44,641 nt of DNA from Xenococcus sp. MO_188.B8 (GTDB taxonomy: Bacteria; Cyanobacteriota; Cyanobacteriia; Cyanobacteriales; Xenococcaceae), in assembly GCA_030065615.1 (NCBI GenBank), contig JASJDR010000066.1, positions 1-44,641 on the forward strand, in the 5' to 3' direction. This document shows positions 1 through 8,633 of this stretch, in pieces; within the stretch, counting starts at the first letter, position 1; the number at the start of each line of letters is the position of its first letter. The notes below the pieces were generated by a model, which made no database searches, was not told the origin of the DNA, and saw only the letters and a list, made by a program, of their open reading frames with translations. Both the position numbers and the translations under genes were made by a program.

Positions 1-114
1 CAGGACAACTTTCTGATTAGCTTTGGAGACTGACGTTTTTCTGACCATTGATCTTCTTGGCCTTTCCCTTGTTTCTCTACTCCAAGCCTACTGAAAATTT
101 CAGGATAACTCTAG

Positions 115-777
115 TCAATTTTGCCACTCTAGATTTTTTTGATATGATTGCTTTTTCTGCTTTTCAAACCATTTCTGATGATCTAAAGATACAGTAATAA
201 AAGTATCTGATTGAGGATAATCTAGTTCTGCTTCATGATCGGTTATTTCCGGATCTTTACTAGGTCGAAAAAGATATTTAGGATCAACCCACATTTCTAC
301 AATATGCTTTTTCTGAGAATCTGGACGAAGACCTAAAAGTTGTTTTAGTCTCAATTCAAGATCACCTTCTTCTGACGATTGATATCTGTAACAGAAGTTG
401 TTTAACTCAGGAACAACTGTTACCCAGATTTCTGGATATTCTTGTTTTTCTAGATCTACTTTATACTCATCAGGTTTAGGTCTCGTCCAAGTCGCTACCA
501 AAACTCGACTCTTACCAGGTTCGCCCTCCCAGATTAGATTACGATTTTCCTTATTAATTGCTGTGAGATTTGTTGAGATCTCATAAGGTTCTGGATTTTC
601 CGCATCTTCAATAGCCTTATACCATTTATCCCATACAATAGCCTTATCCCATAATAAATCTGGGTTGGCTTTTGCTTCCAAACTATAAGAAATCATAGCA
701 ACAGCAGCAAAAATTAGAATTGTAAGTAGAGTTACGGTAATGTTATGAACTTTTGAATATCTAACTTTTTTATCCAT
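115..777 (-). CDS. Membrane-anchored or secreted protein of unknown function
   Basis: The 220-residue product is not a family I recognise. Residues 1-12 are basic and are followed by a single hydrophobic stretch (about residues 13-32), which reads as an N-terminal membrane anchor or uncleaved signal sequence. The rest is hydrophilic, rich in Glu, Lys, Trp and Tyr, and looks like one soluble domain (extracytoplasmic by inference). The ATG lies directly beside the left end of a MITE-like element, so the native promoter may have been replaced or displaced. No functional link to the phosphate genes downstream is evident; the 271-base gap argues against one operon. The real reading frame is supported by normal composition and length; function is unknown. 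Confidence 0.7.
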   Translation of the reverse strand: MDKKVRYSKVHNITVTLLTILIFAAVAMISYSLEAKANPDLLWDKAIVWDKWYKAIEDAENPEPYEISTNLTAINKENRNLIWEGEPGKSRVLVATWTRPKPDEYKVDLEKQEYPEIWVTVVPELNNFCYRYQSSEEGDLELRLKQLLGLRPDSQKKHIVEMWVDPKYLFRPSKDPEITDHEAELDYPQSDTFITVSLDHQKWFEKQKKQSYQKNLEWQN

Positions 778-977
778 AGACCTCTTGCAAAATCCTTTTC
801 ATAATGTATCAAAACATTGGCTCTTCTAGAATAAATTAGACTTGTTGTGTAATAAAATTCATAATAGCTGAAATGCTTATCAGATAAAGGTTTTAGCTAT
901 TTACGCTCCAAAATCCCTCGATGCCTTGATTGACAAGAGTTTTACCCATTTTTCGACCTTAATTCGCAACAAGTCTA
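778..977. mobile_element. MITE-like element, copy 1
   Basis: The interval is non-coding and bounded by imperfect inverted ends: tagacctcttgc at the left and gcaacaagtcta at the right. A second, perfect 11-base pair of ends (tagacttgttg / caacaagtcta) encloses 837-977, so the left part may be a partial second end. Internal sequence, read on the minus strand, resembles the interior of the element at 28184-28312 (both contain a block like ttat-tga-taag--tttcag). The two appear to be diverged members of one non-autonomous family in opposite orientation. The mobilising transposase is not visible in the window. Confidence 0.5.
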
Positions 978-1048
978 TTATTGAGAGCTTTTGATGTGTA
1001 ATACAATCACAACTTATTATTTATGCTGGGAATTTGGCGAACTCTTTC

Positions 1049-2134
1049 TTAATTGATTAGCATTGTCACTGTTTGATAAACTTCTTGATCAAAAACATTT
1101 TGGACGATAAATAGGGAGACAAAAGAAATAACCGCAGCAATAATCGGTGTAGTGATCCAGCCAGAAGCGATGCCTGCTAAAACCCCCCACTTGACTTGTC
1201 GAACTCCTTTGATTCCTTGCAACATAGCTATCCCAATTACTGCGCCTACTACTGCTTGAGAGCTGGATACGGGAATTAGAGGAATCGGTGGCAAACCTAA
1301 ACTAGCAACAAAACTAGACAATTCTTGAGAAGAAAAAACGAATAAGACTAAAGAACTTGCCATGACGACTACTAAAGCACCTGTAGGCGATAACGTCATG
1401 AGGCTTCCCCCCACAGTCATCATTACTCGCTTAGAATAAGTAAAAACTCCCACAGCGATCGCGATCGCCCCAAGTAAAAATAATTGTTCAACCGCAGAAA
1501 TATCAAAGATGCCAGCAATTTTTAGATCCTCAAAAGGCGAAGCGGGAACAAAAACCCCCATCACATTACCAATATTATTAGCACCCAAAGTATAGGAACC
1601 AAATGCCCCGACAATGATTAAACCCCAACGGACATTCCTGTCGAGACTTAAAAGATGAGGTTTAGTTTTTTCAATAGATAGAACGATAAATTTATAGATA
1701 AAGGCAGCGAAAATTGCCGCCAGAATCGGACAAGCAACCCAGGTACTGACAATTTTGGCTAACGCATTAAGGTCTGTGGCAGAACCGCTAAACAAATTCC
1801 AGCCCACAATGGCTCCCACAACTGCTTGAGAAGTGGAAACGGGAAGCCCTAACTTAGTCATTAAAAATACTGTGGCGGCTGCAGCTAAAGCCACGGTAAA
1901 CGAACCAGCTAGGGCATTAACAGCACCGAGCTTTCCTAATCCCCCTGCTGCCCCAGCACCTGCCGTGACCGAACCTATTATTACAAAGACACTACATATG
2001 ATCGCCGCAGTAGAAAAACGTACCATGCGACTACCGACAGCGGTACCAAATACATTGGAAGCATCATTGGCTCCTAGTGACCAGCCTAAAAATAAGCCAC
2101 TGGAGAGAAATATTAAAGTAGCAATTAATTCCAT
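1049..2134 (-). CDS. Inorganic phosphate transporter, PiT/PHO4 family
   Basis: A 361-residue polytopic inner-membrane protein expected to import phosphate by ion symport. The two family signature repeats are visible: GANDASN near residue 22 and GANNIGN near residue 184, each in an internally duplicated half. Each half is followed by a glycine/serine-rich SQAVVGA motif, at about residues 101 and 290. About ten hydrophobic segments are present, and the length fits the short bacterial PiT class. The next gene downstream on the same strand in the window (lower coordinates) is unrelated, while the gene just upstream encodes a DUF47 protein, the usual partner of PiT transporters. The 127-base spacer between them carries short repeats but no obvious terminator, so co-transcription is plausible. 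Confidence 0.93.
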   Translation of the reverse strand: MELIATLIFLSSGLFLGWSLGANDASNVFGTAVGSRMVRFSTAAIICSVFVIIGSVTAGAGAAGGLGKLGAVNALAGSFTVALAAAATVFLMTKLGLPVSTSQAVVGAIVGWNLFSGSATDLNALAKIVSTWVACPILAAIFAAFIYKFIVLSIEKTKPHLLSLDRNVRWGLIIVGAFGSYTLGANNIGNVMGVFVPASPFEDLKIAGIFDISAVEQLFLLGAIAIAVGVFTYSKRVMMTVGGSLMTLSPTGALVVVMASSLVLFVFSSQELSSFVASLGLPPIPLIPVSSSQAVVGAVIGIAMLQGIKGVRQVKWGVLAGIASGWITTPIIAAVISFVSLFIVQNVFDQEVYQTVTMLIN

Positions 2135-2150
2135 AATTTAGGGATTCATT

Positions 2151-2185
2151 AATAAGTAATAAATAATAAGTAATAAGTAATAAAT
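2151..2185. repeat. Five tandem heptamers, AATAA(G/A)T
   Basis: Five contiguous heptanucleotides alternate AATAAGT and AATAAAT in the spacer between the DUF47 and PiT genes. Short tandemly repeated heptamers of this kind are well known between cyanobacterial genes. Copy number probably varies between strains; no function can be read from the sequence. Confidence 0.8.
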
Positions 2186-2261
2186 AACTCCACCATCTTC
2201 CCTATCTCCCCCATCTTCCTCATCTCTAAAACCCAACTCCTAGCACCTAACACCTATTGAC

Positions 2262-2948
2262 TTATAAAGTGCGTTTAATAGCATAGATAGCCAGTTCATC
2301 TGCTACGTCTTCTGCCTGATCGGCGATCGCATCAATAGAGTCAATTATATTTCGTATATTAATTTTCTCTGAGAATTTTAAATCAGTGCTAAAAATGTAT
2401 TTTTTTAAAGTAACTGCAATTTGATCAGCTTCAGATTCATAAACTCTAACTTGATAGATATGATCTCTTATTGCCTTAGGATTGCGGAAAAAATCACGAG
2501 CGGCAATAATTACTATGTCTACACTTTTAACTACGACTTTTACCAATTCTAAAAATTTATTTTCATTATCTTTTGTCACCTTAGTCTGATTTGCTTCTGG
2601 GGTTGTTGTTGCCTCGATCATTAAATCTTGAAAATTCTTGCCCATAACATCCAGAAGAGAAAATAAATCTGTCAACAGGCGCAGCACATCTCCTCGAAAA
2701 TCAGGAATTAACATCTCACTATATAGAACATTGACAATAGAGCGACGTAAATCTTTACAACTTTCTTTGAGAGCAATAATTTGTGATAATTTTTCTTCAC
2801 AAGTCTCTGAGAATTCTCCTTCTTCCAGATAGGCTGTAATTCCTCGTTCGAAATAAATTGCTCCTTCAGCAACTTTATCAAGAAATTCATCAATTTGACC
2901 TTCTAATAATTTTGTTTTGCCAAATAATGGAGGTGTTTCTTTAGACAT
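2262..2948 (-). CDS. DUF47 (PhoU-like) protein, PiT partner
   Basis: A 228-residue, almost wholly alpha-helical cytoplasmic protein of the DUF47/TIGR00153 family, distantly related to PhoU. Characteristic features are the acidic and basic heptad-like helices, the E-x-E-A-D-Q-I block near residue 170 (YESEADQI) and the C-terminal block IADQAEDVADELAIYAIKR. Family members usually sit beside a PiT transporter and are thought to regulate it, which matches the gene just downstream. I place the start at the ATG at 2948; an in-frame TTG three codons upstream (2957) is the alternative. No strong Shine-Dalgarno sequence is visible. The gene is flanked on both sides by related ggtgttagg-type repeats in opposite orientation. 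Confidence 0.9.
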   Translation of the reverse strand: MSKETPPLFGKTKLLEGQIDEFLDKVAEGAIYFERGITAYLEEGEFSETCEEKLSQIIALKESCKDLRRSIVNVLYSEMLIPDFRGDVLRLLTDLFSLLDVMGKNFQDLMIEATTTPEANQTKVTKDNENKFLELVKVVVKSVDIVIIAARDFFRNPKAIRDHIYQVRVYESEADQIAVTLKKYIFSTDLKFSEKINIRNIIDSIDAIADQAEDVADELAIYAIKRTL

Positions 2949-2952
2949 AATT

Positions 2953-3043
2953 AACAATTAGGTGTTAGGTTTTAGGGATTAGGTGTTAGGGAAAAATAAT
3001 ATTGAGCTTAGGAGTAACTTATCACCTATCACCTATTACTTAT
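2953..3043. repeat. Degenerate ggtgttagg / cacctatt repeats
   Basis: The spacer between the PPK2 and DUF47 genes consists largely of short direct repeats of the type taggtgttagg, followed by cacctatcacctatt. The complementary form, cctaacacctatt, occurs on the other side of the DUF47 gene at about 2245-2257. Such low-complexity repeats are common in cyanobacterial intergenic DNA. No promoter or terminator could be separated from them. Confidence 0.6.
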
Positions 3044-3874
3044 TTAGTATTTCTGCGGAACAAAATGTAATTCTTGATCTGAAAGCGTATCATCATATTT
3101 GTTTGTCATATCCCGCTTTCCTAGTTCAACTTTTTCTGGAGTCACATCTTCATAGGGAATTAAACTAAGGAAATGGGAAATACAATTGAGACGGGCGCGC
3201 TTTTTATCATCAGCCGGAACAATATACCAGGGTGAACTATCAGTATTTGTGGCAAGAAACATACTGTCTCTGGCCTGAGAATAGTCATACCAACGTCGAT
3301 AGGATTCTACATCCATTGGGCTTAATTTCCAGATTTTACGTGGATCGTTAATGCGCTGCTTAAAACGCTTTTCTTGTTCCTCCATGCTGGTATCTAACCA
3401 ATACTTAATCAGGGTCATGCCTGACTCTTGTATAAAATGTTCAAATTCTGGTACATATTGCAGAAAACGGACATATTCTTTATCCGTACAAAAGCCCATA
3501 ACTCTCTCTACTCCCGCACGATTGTACCAACTGCGATCGAAGATTACAACTTCGCCAGCAGCAGGAAAATGTGACATATAGCGTTGGATATACATCTGGG
3601 TTTTTTCCCGCTCTGAAGGGGTAGGTAAAGCAACTACCCGAAATACCCGAGGACTGACACGTTCGGTGATCCGCTTGATAACACCTCCTTTGCCCGCTGC
3701 ATCTCTTCCTTCAAACAGAACAATAATTCTCAGTCCTTTTGCTTGAACCCAATATTGCAACTTAACAAGTTCTGCATGGAGCTTAGTTATTTCAGCTTCG
3801 TATTCTTTATTGGAGAGTTTCGGCTGTTTGCCTGAAAGATCTTTCTTTTTTTTCTCTTTCTTGTCTTTGCCCAT
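3044..3874 (-). CDS. ppk2: Polyphosphate kinase 2 (PPK2 family)
   Basis: A 276-residue cytoplasmic enzyme that transfers phosphate between inorganic polyphosphate and nucleoside di- or monophosphates. The P-loop GRDAAGKGG (about residue 57), the Walker B/PPK2 signature FDRSWYNRAGVERVMGFC (about residue 112) and the lid segment with QRINDPRKIWKLSPMD are all present, as is the terminal KRARLNCI helix. Single-domain length fits class I PPK2. The lysine-rich leader before residue 30 is atypical but harmless. The start is taken at the ATG at 3874; a TTG ten codons upstream (3904) is in frame. It lies in the same orientation as the DUF47 and PiT genes, which suggests a phosphate storage and uptake group. 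Confidence 0.93.
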   Translation of the reverse strand: MGKDKKEKKKKDLSGKQPKLSNKEYEAEITKLHAELVKLQYWVQAKGLRIIVLFEGRDAAGKGGVIKRITERVSPRVFRVVALPTPSEREKTQMYIQRYMSHFPAAGEVVIFDRSWYNRAGVERVMGFCTDKEYVRFLQYVPEFEHFIQESGMTLIKYWLDTSMEEQEKRFKQRINDPRKIWKLSPMDVESYRRWYDYSQARDSMFLATNTDSSPWYIVPADDKKRARLNCISHFLSLIPYEDVTPEKVELGKRDMTNKYDDTLSDQELHFVPQKY

Positions 3875-3904
3875 GGTCTTAGCCCATAAACTTCGTTTAA
3901 CCAA

Positions 3905-4327
3905 AAATTAAACTTTACTCCAATAACAGTAGCATTTTTGTCCATAGGCAAGTACATGTTGTTGACATCTCTTTATAATTGTCACCCAACATACTGAATG
4001 TTAATATTTTTGAAATGATTAATGGGTACAGAAATTCTCTGAAAAGGTGATCGCGTTTTGGGAAATCAGAACCTTAGCTTTATTAATTGCTAGGGCAGAA
4101 CTCGCGCTTTAGCAAGAAGAGGCGAACTCCCTGAAAAAAGCAAGCTTTAACCTCTTGTCACCAATTCTCCAGCAAATCCACCAGTAAATTTCCAACTTTT
4201 TAATTACTCTACCCCTGGAACAACTAGTCTAACGGTGTATAATCATCTCTTTACCAATAAAGGCTGATATTGCAATTAGTTAGAATCCAGTTAAAATCAA
4301 TCCTCATGTTCATTATCAAGCGGAGAA
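3905..4327. other. Intergenic, no gene seen
   Basis: This 423-base spacer separates the 3' end of the wzc-like gene from the ppk2 gene, both on the minus strand. All six frames are interrupted. I see no RNA gene, no convincing rho-independent terminator and no clear sigma-70 promoter pair. It should contain the ppk2 promoter, but I cannot place it. Confidence 0.5.
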
Positions 4328-6454
4328 TTAGACATACTCGCGCACAACGGAATTACCATCTCGCTCCCCATTCGCCACCAAGCCCAAAAGAGGAACCTGA
4401 CATTCTTGCACAACCTCGATCGCTCTTTGTAAGCTAGAACAATCAGTTTTTGCCAACCCTACCACTAATACTAGCCCATCAACATAGTCTGTAAGTAAGT
4501 TGGCATCTGCCAGCCCCAGCAGTGGGGGGACATCGTAAATCACTAACTCGAATTCTTGATGAAGTTGTGTCATCAATTGCTTAGTTGTCCATAAAGAAAG
4601 CAAGCTTGCCGGATCTTCAGGAGGCTGTCCAGCAGTTATAACATAAAATTCTTCATTAGAATTAACCTGTTGGATCACATCTTCGGGAGCCAATCTTTGA
4701 GTAACTAGCTCGCTCAAGCCCTTTGAATTATCTAGGTTTAATTGAGTATGCACTTGAGAACGACGCAGGTCAGCATCTACAAGTAGAACCCGCTGTCCCA
4801 TAGCTACAGCCGTTCTTGCCCAGTGCAACGCTACAGTTGACTTACCATCTCCTGGCAAGGCAGAGCTGATGAGTAATGAGTTACAGGAATTATGAGATCG
4901 ATTAATTAGCAGTAGATTTGCCTGCAGCACGCGGAAAGCTTCCATTATTTGCTTGAGAGATTTGCCGTTCTTGCCTGGTGACTTGCTCAAGCTCAAATTA
5001 GGGTTCATAGGAGTAGCCAGTTGTTCATCGAAGGGAATCGCTCCTAAGACAGGTTGCTGGATCTTAGCTTTGAGATCTTCAGCAGTGTGGAAAGTTCTAT
5101 CTAGCTTCTCGACGAGCATGGCAGCTCCAACACCGGCCACTAGGCTCAGGGCTACAGCTTGAATTATGCTTTTTCTCATGTCAGAAGCTCCAGATGAGAC
5201 AGCCAGAGCTGGTTCTTGAACCAACTGCCAGGGAATTTCTTTCTGGGCAGCTTCTACTTGCAAGTTTTGACGAATTTTCAGAAAGCCATTCAAGCTATTA
5301 GTTGTGACTTGTAATTCTCGTTGGAGGTTCGTATATACTCGAGACAACTCGGGAAGTTTTTGAATTTCCTTAGTTAAATTCGTCCGAGCCTCGGCGAGCG
5401 CTCGCTTTTGAGTCTCTAGGGTTGCCATTCGAGTAGTGGCTGAAGTCGCTTGGGCCTCTAAAACAACTCTAGCTTCCTCGTCTAAGATGGGGACAAGATT
5501 GTCTTTTTTATGCTGAAGCAACTTGATATTTAAATTCTCTTTCTTAAAACGAGTCCGTTGTAAAGCAATTTCAATATCTATCTGTCGCATCTGACCCAAG
5601 ATCTTTTGGTACCTGGGCGCTGCATTTAAGGCAGCCATCATTCCTGTTTCTTTTTGTAAACTGACCAATTGAGAACGTGCTAACAGTAACTCTTGCTCTA
5701 CCTCAATTTGCTGCTCTTCTAAGGTATTGACTTGGTTCATCAGTTTATTAGCCTGGGACTCTGGATCGAAAATTCCTTGCTGCAGTCGAAACTTTTGTAA
5801 TTTGTTTTGCAGTTGATCGACATCTGCTTGAAGCGAGGAAAGTTGTTGATCGACAAATTGAATACCTTGGCGGAGATAACTTTGTCTTTGATTTAAGCTG
5901 TAGTCCAAGTACACTTTAGACAGTTCATCCAGAACGAACTGAACTTGATCAGCATCTTCACCCTGATAACCAACCGCGATAATTTTGGTATTTCTGACTT
6001 GCCGAATCTTCAATCCACTTACAATGAAACCATAGTTGATGCCGGGATAGGAAGATTGTACTTTCTTAACAACAACCGACAAAAGATCGGGACTTTTCAG
6101 TAGAGCAATTTGAGTGTCGTAGTCTAATTCCGAGCTCCTTGACTGTGAACTGACCTGAGAGGTAAGGTTGGTCAAGTCATTCTCTGCATTAACAGGTTCT
6201 ACGAGCAATTGAAAACTACCTTCATATATCATCGGTTTTGGGTTCAGAGCTGAGCGTAAAGAAAATCCCAGAGCAATTCCTGTAACACTAGCAATAATCA
6301 ATACCCGTCGTTGCGCTATGACAAAAGCTCGTTTCAGATCCCATTCTTGTTCTGGTTGATTCGAGCCTGTTTGAAAGTAAAGCTGGGGCATAGAAGATGC
6401 CAGACTATTCTCGTTAGCTTTTAATTTAGCGGGGTGTTCAAAAGAATTGGCCAT
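4328..6454 (-). CDS. Wzc-like polysaccharide co-polymerase and BY-kinase
   Basis: A 708-residue inner-membrane protein combining chain-length control and tyrosine autokinase domains. A first transmembrane segment (about residues 53-70) is followed by the Wzz domain and a long periplasmic coiled coil (about 190-400), a PWQLVQEPA motif before the second membrane segment (about 430-450), and a C-terminal ATPase. The ATPase has Walker A ALPGDGKST (about 530), Walker A' LLVDADLRR (about 555) and Walker B LVIYDVPPLLG (about 635). The C-terminus ends REYV, with a single tyrosine instead of the usual cluster. It lies 52 bases downstream of the wza-like gene and is probably co-transcribed with it. Role inferred: controls length and export of the polysaccharide made by the divergent gene cluster. 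Confidence 0.93.
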   Translation of the reverse strand: MANSFEHPAKLKANENSLASSMPQLYFQTGSNQPEQEWDLKRAFVIAQRRVLIIASVTGIALGFSLRSALNPKPMIYEGSFQLLVEPVNAENDLTNLTSQVSSQSRSSELDYDTQIALLKSPDLLSVVVKKVQSSYPGINYGFIVSGLKIRQVRNTKIIAVGYQGEDADQVQFVLDELSKVYLDYSLNQRQSYLRQGIQFVDQQLSSLQADVDQLQNKLQKFRLQQGIFDPESQANKLMNQVNTLEEQQIEVEQELLLARSQLVSLQKETGMMAALNAAPRYQKILGQMRQIDIEIALQRTRFKKENLNIKLLQHKKDNLVPILDEEARVVLEAQATSATTRMATLETQKRALAEARTNLTKEIQKLPELSRVYTNLQRELQVTTNSLNGFLKIRQNLQVEAAQKEIPWQLVQEPALAVSSGASDMRKSIIQAVALSLVAGVGAAMLVEKLDRTFHTAEDLKAKIQQPVLGAIPFDEQLATPMNPNLSLSKSPGKNGKSLKQIMEAFRVLQANLLLINRSHNSCNSLLISSALPGDGKSTVALHWARTAVAMGQRVLLVDADLRRSQVHTQLNLDNSKGLSELVTQRLAPEDVIQQVNSNEEFYVITAGQPPEDPASLLSLWTTKQLMTQLHQEFELVIYDVPPLLGLADANLLTDYVDGLVLVVGLAKTDCSSLQRAIEVVQECQVPLLGLVANGERDGNSVVREYV

Positions 6455-6506
6455 AGGATTTAGAAAAATGTTCGAGTCACAAAAAATTTAGGTAGAGGAG
6501 ACTGGT

Positions 6507-8087
6507 TCACCTAGCGAAAAAATAGAACGGAGATAGCCAGCGAAATAGATTCAAGGTATGGAATAAGTTATCCCTAAGCTGAGCTCTGGAGGTGCGACCT
6601 ACCACGATCACGTCGTTGTTTTGGAGAATGGGATTCTTTTGTGGATTCATTTCTTGAGCAAAATCGCTCTGAATCTCCTGTTCAGTAACGGTACCATTCG
6701 GGTTAAAGCGAATCAATTGAACCTTTTTACTTCCCCGCCCTTTATTAAGTCCTCCAGCAGCTAATATTGCTTGGTTCAATGTCGTATTCGCTCGTAATTC
6801 AAGTTGCCCTGGTGACCCGACCTCTCCAATAAGATTGACCTTAATGACTTCTGGAGAAAGACTAGAGGCAGCTAGAGAGGCAATCTGTTCTAAGGTAAGA
6901 TCTTCAGCAGTTGGGATTGTTATCGTGTCCCCCGATTGTAAAACTAAATCCTGACTCAGATCTCCTGTTTGCAAAATTTGCCAAAGATCGATCTTAATTT
7001 CTTGAGCATTGCCCTGGCGGGTTTGGCGGCGCACCTTAATCTGACGTAGATCCGCAGCTGGATTGATTCCTCCAGCCAGTTGAAGAGCCTGAATTAATGT
7101 AGGTTGACTATTGTTGCCTGCTAATCTGTAAGGACCCGGTTGGGCCACTTCCCCAACAACAACTACATTGAATGGTTGATTGCTATTTACTCGGAGGTTG
7201 GAAATAGCTAATTGGTTCGCCTCAACTAGACTTATTTCAGTGGCAGCTGGAATAAAAATTGTATCTCCATCGCGAAGGGTAATATTGGGCTCGAGATCTC
7301 CATTCTTGAGTAGCTCTAAAAGATTAACAGTAATGGTTCGGGTCACGCTTGTGCCCTCACGTCGTCGCACTTCGACTCGCTTGAGATCGGCAGCTTGGGT
7401 TGCTCCTCCGGCTGCCTGAATTGTCTGGGCGACTGTGAGGAACTGTCCCCCCTCAGCAGCCGGTAGGGTATACAGTCCTGGTTGAGAAATTTCTCCAGCT
7501 ACCGCAATCCGAAATGCTCGCGGTTGTACTAGATTGACTGTAATGATCGGGTATTCAAGTTCAGTTTCATAGCTAACAGAGATCGCTTCACTGGCTTGTT
7601 TTAAGTTCATTCCCGCAATCTTAATATTGCCAACCAGAGGTAGATTAATCGTCCCATCTACCATAATTTGGTATTGACCATTGTATTCCGGCACATTGAA
7701 AAAACTGAGAGAAATTCCATCTCCGACTCCCAAAACATAGGCTTCGTCTATATCAATAGTCTGAGTAGAGTTAATTGATGAATCCCAAGCAGGCCAAGAG
7801 CTCTGTGAAGAACTTTTTTCTGCATCCTGAGAATTCTGTCTTGGATTAACACCTGAGTCGGAAATGAAGTCTATATCAGCCGCAAAAAACTCAACTACTC
7901 GTAATGTTCGTCCCCAAATTGGTTTTAGCAACGCTCCCTCATCTTGTGAGCACGACTCCGCAAGTCTAATACAGAGATGCTTGGACTGTCGAGCGTCAGG
8001 TAACTCTAATTGAGTAAACGGAATGGAAACAACAAAGGAAAAGGGAAAAACAAACATGAGACACCTCAAAAAGTACTTTATACCCAC
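6507..8087 (-). CDS. Wza-like polysaccharide export protein with SLBB domains
   Basis: A 526-residue secreted or outer-membrane protein expected to form the export channel for the polysaccharide. An N-terminal hydrophobic signal sequence (about residues 4-25) precedes a Poly_export domain beginning at YVLGVGDGISLSFF (about 117) and three successive SLBB-type modules, each with an AGE/VGE-x-x-x-PG-x-Y/L motif followed by AGG and a DGDTI/SGDTI-like strand (starting near 195, 310 and 415). No lipobox cysteine is obvious, as in many cyanobacterial homologues. The start used is GTG at 8087, which gives the signal sequence a positive n-region; ATG at 8057 with GAGGTG at 8062-8067 is the alternative. 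The wzc-like gene follows at once. Confidence 0.9.
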   Translation of the reverse strand: MGIKYFLRCLMFVFPFSFVVSIPFTQLELPDARQSKHLCIRLAESCSQDEGALLKPIWGRTLRVVEFFAADIDFISDSGVNPRQNSQDAEKSSSQSSWPAWDSSINSTQTIDIDEAYVLGVGDGISLSFFNVPEYNGQYQIMVDGTINLPLVGNIKIAGMNLKQASEAISVSYETELEYPIITVNLVQPRAFRIAVAGEISQPGLYTLPAAEGGQFLTVAQTIQAAGGATQAADLKRVEVRRREGTSVTRTITVNLLELLKNGDLEPNITLRDGDTIFIPAATEISLVEANQLAISNLRVNSNQPFNVVVVGEVAQPGPYRLAGNNSQPTLIQALQLAGGINPAADLRQIKVRRQTRQGNAQEIKIDLWQILQTGDLSQDLVLQSGDTITIPTAEDLTLEQIASLAASSLSPEVIKVNLIGEVGSPGQLELRANTTLNQAILAAGGLNKGRGSKKVQLIRFNPNGTVTEQEIQSDFAQEMNPQKNPILQNNDVIVVGRTSRAQLRDNLFHTLNLFRWLSPFYFFAR

Positions 8088-8633
8088 TTGTGTTTATAGA
8101 CGTAACTTTGTAGTTAATTTTGGCATCCGCAGAATAGGGAATTAGTCGGCGTTTTACTTAAATAAGTACAATGCAGGTAAATTACGCTTGAGATTGCAAG
8201 CTATATGAGAATCAGCAATTACCAAGACGAGGATTATCAACAAAAATACTAAAATTGGTCATTGTTTAAACTCTTTATGAATAAAGCAAGCGGAATCCCG
8301 TAATCTTTATAAACTGTGGTTGTTTTTTTACTGATAAAAACAAAAGCTTCATCCCTCCTTTGATTTTATATAGCAACAAACAAGTTATTAGAGCTGTAAT
8401 TTGTTAAAATTTCCTAAAAATATTTCTAGTATGAAGATCAAACCAAGTTTTAGTTAATTATTCTTAAAAGGTATGGACTATTCGTTAAATTAAGAGATTA
8501 CATGTATGTAATATACGAAAAATCAAAAAGCTTTTGGCTGGCACCAAAAAATGCCATCTAGAAAATAGGGAGTATTTTCTAATTTGTCTGTCTTCAGAGA
8601 TTAGTTCGTAATTTATACTTAGTAAAGCACCAG
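8088..8633. other. Intergenic, AT-rich, no gene seen
   Basis: The stretch between the start of the wza-like gene and an IS701-type relic holds no open frame of useful length and no recognisable RNA gene. It should contain the promoter of the wza-wzc pair, but no clear -35/-10 pair stands out. A short inverted pair (ggca ... tgcc) near 8537-8555 is too weak to name. Confidence 0.5.

Noticed and set aside
1-114. Minus-strand open frame reaching the window edge
   Set aside because: It lacks a start codon and recognisable sequence, and is too short to support a call.
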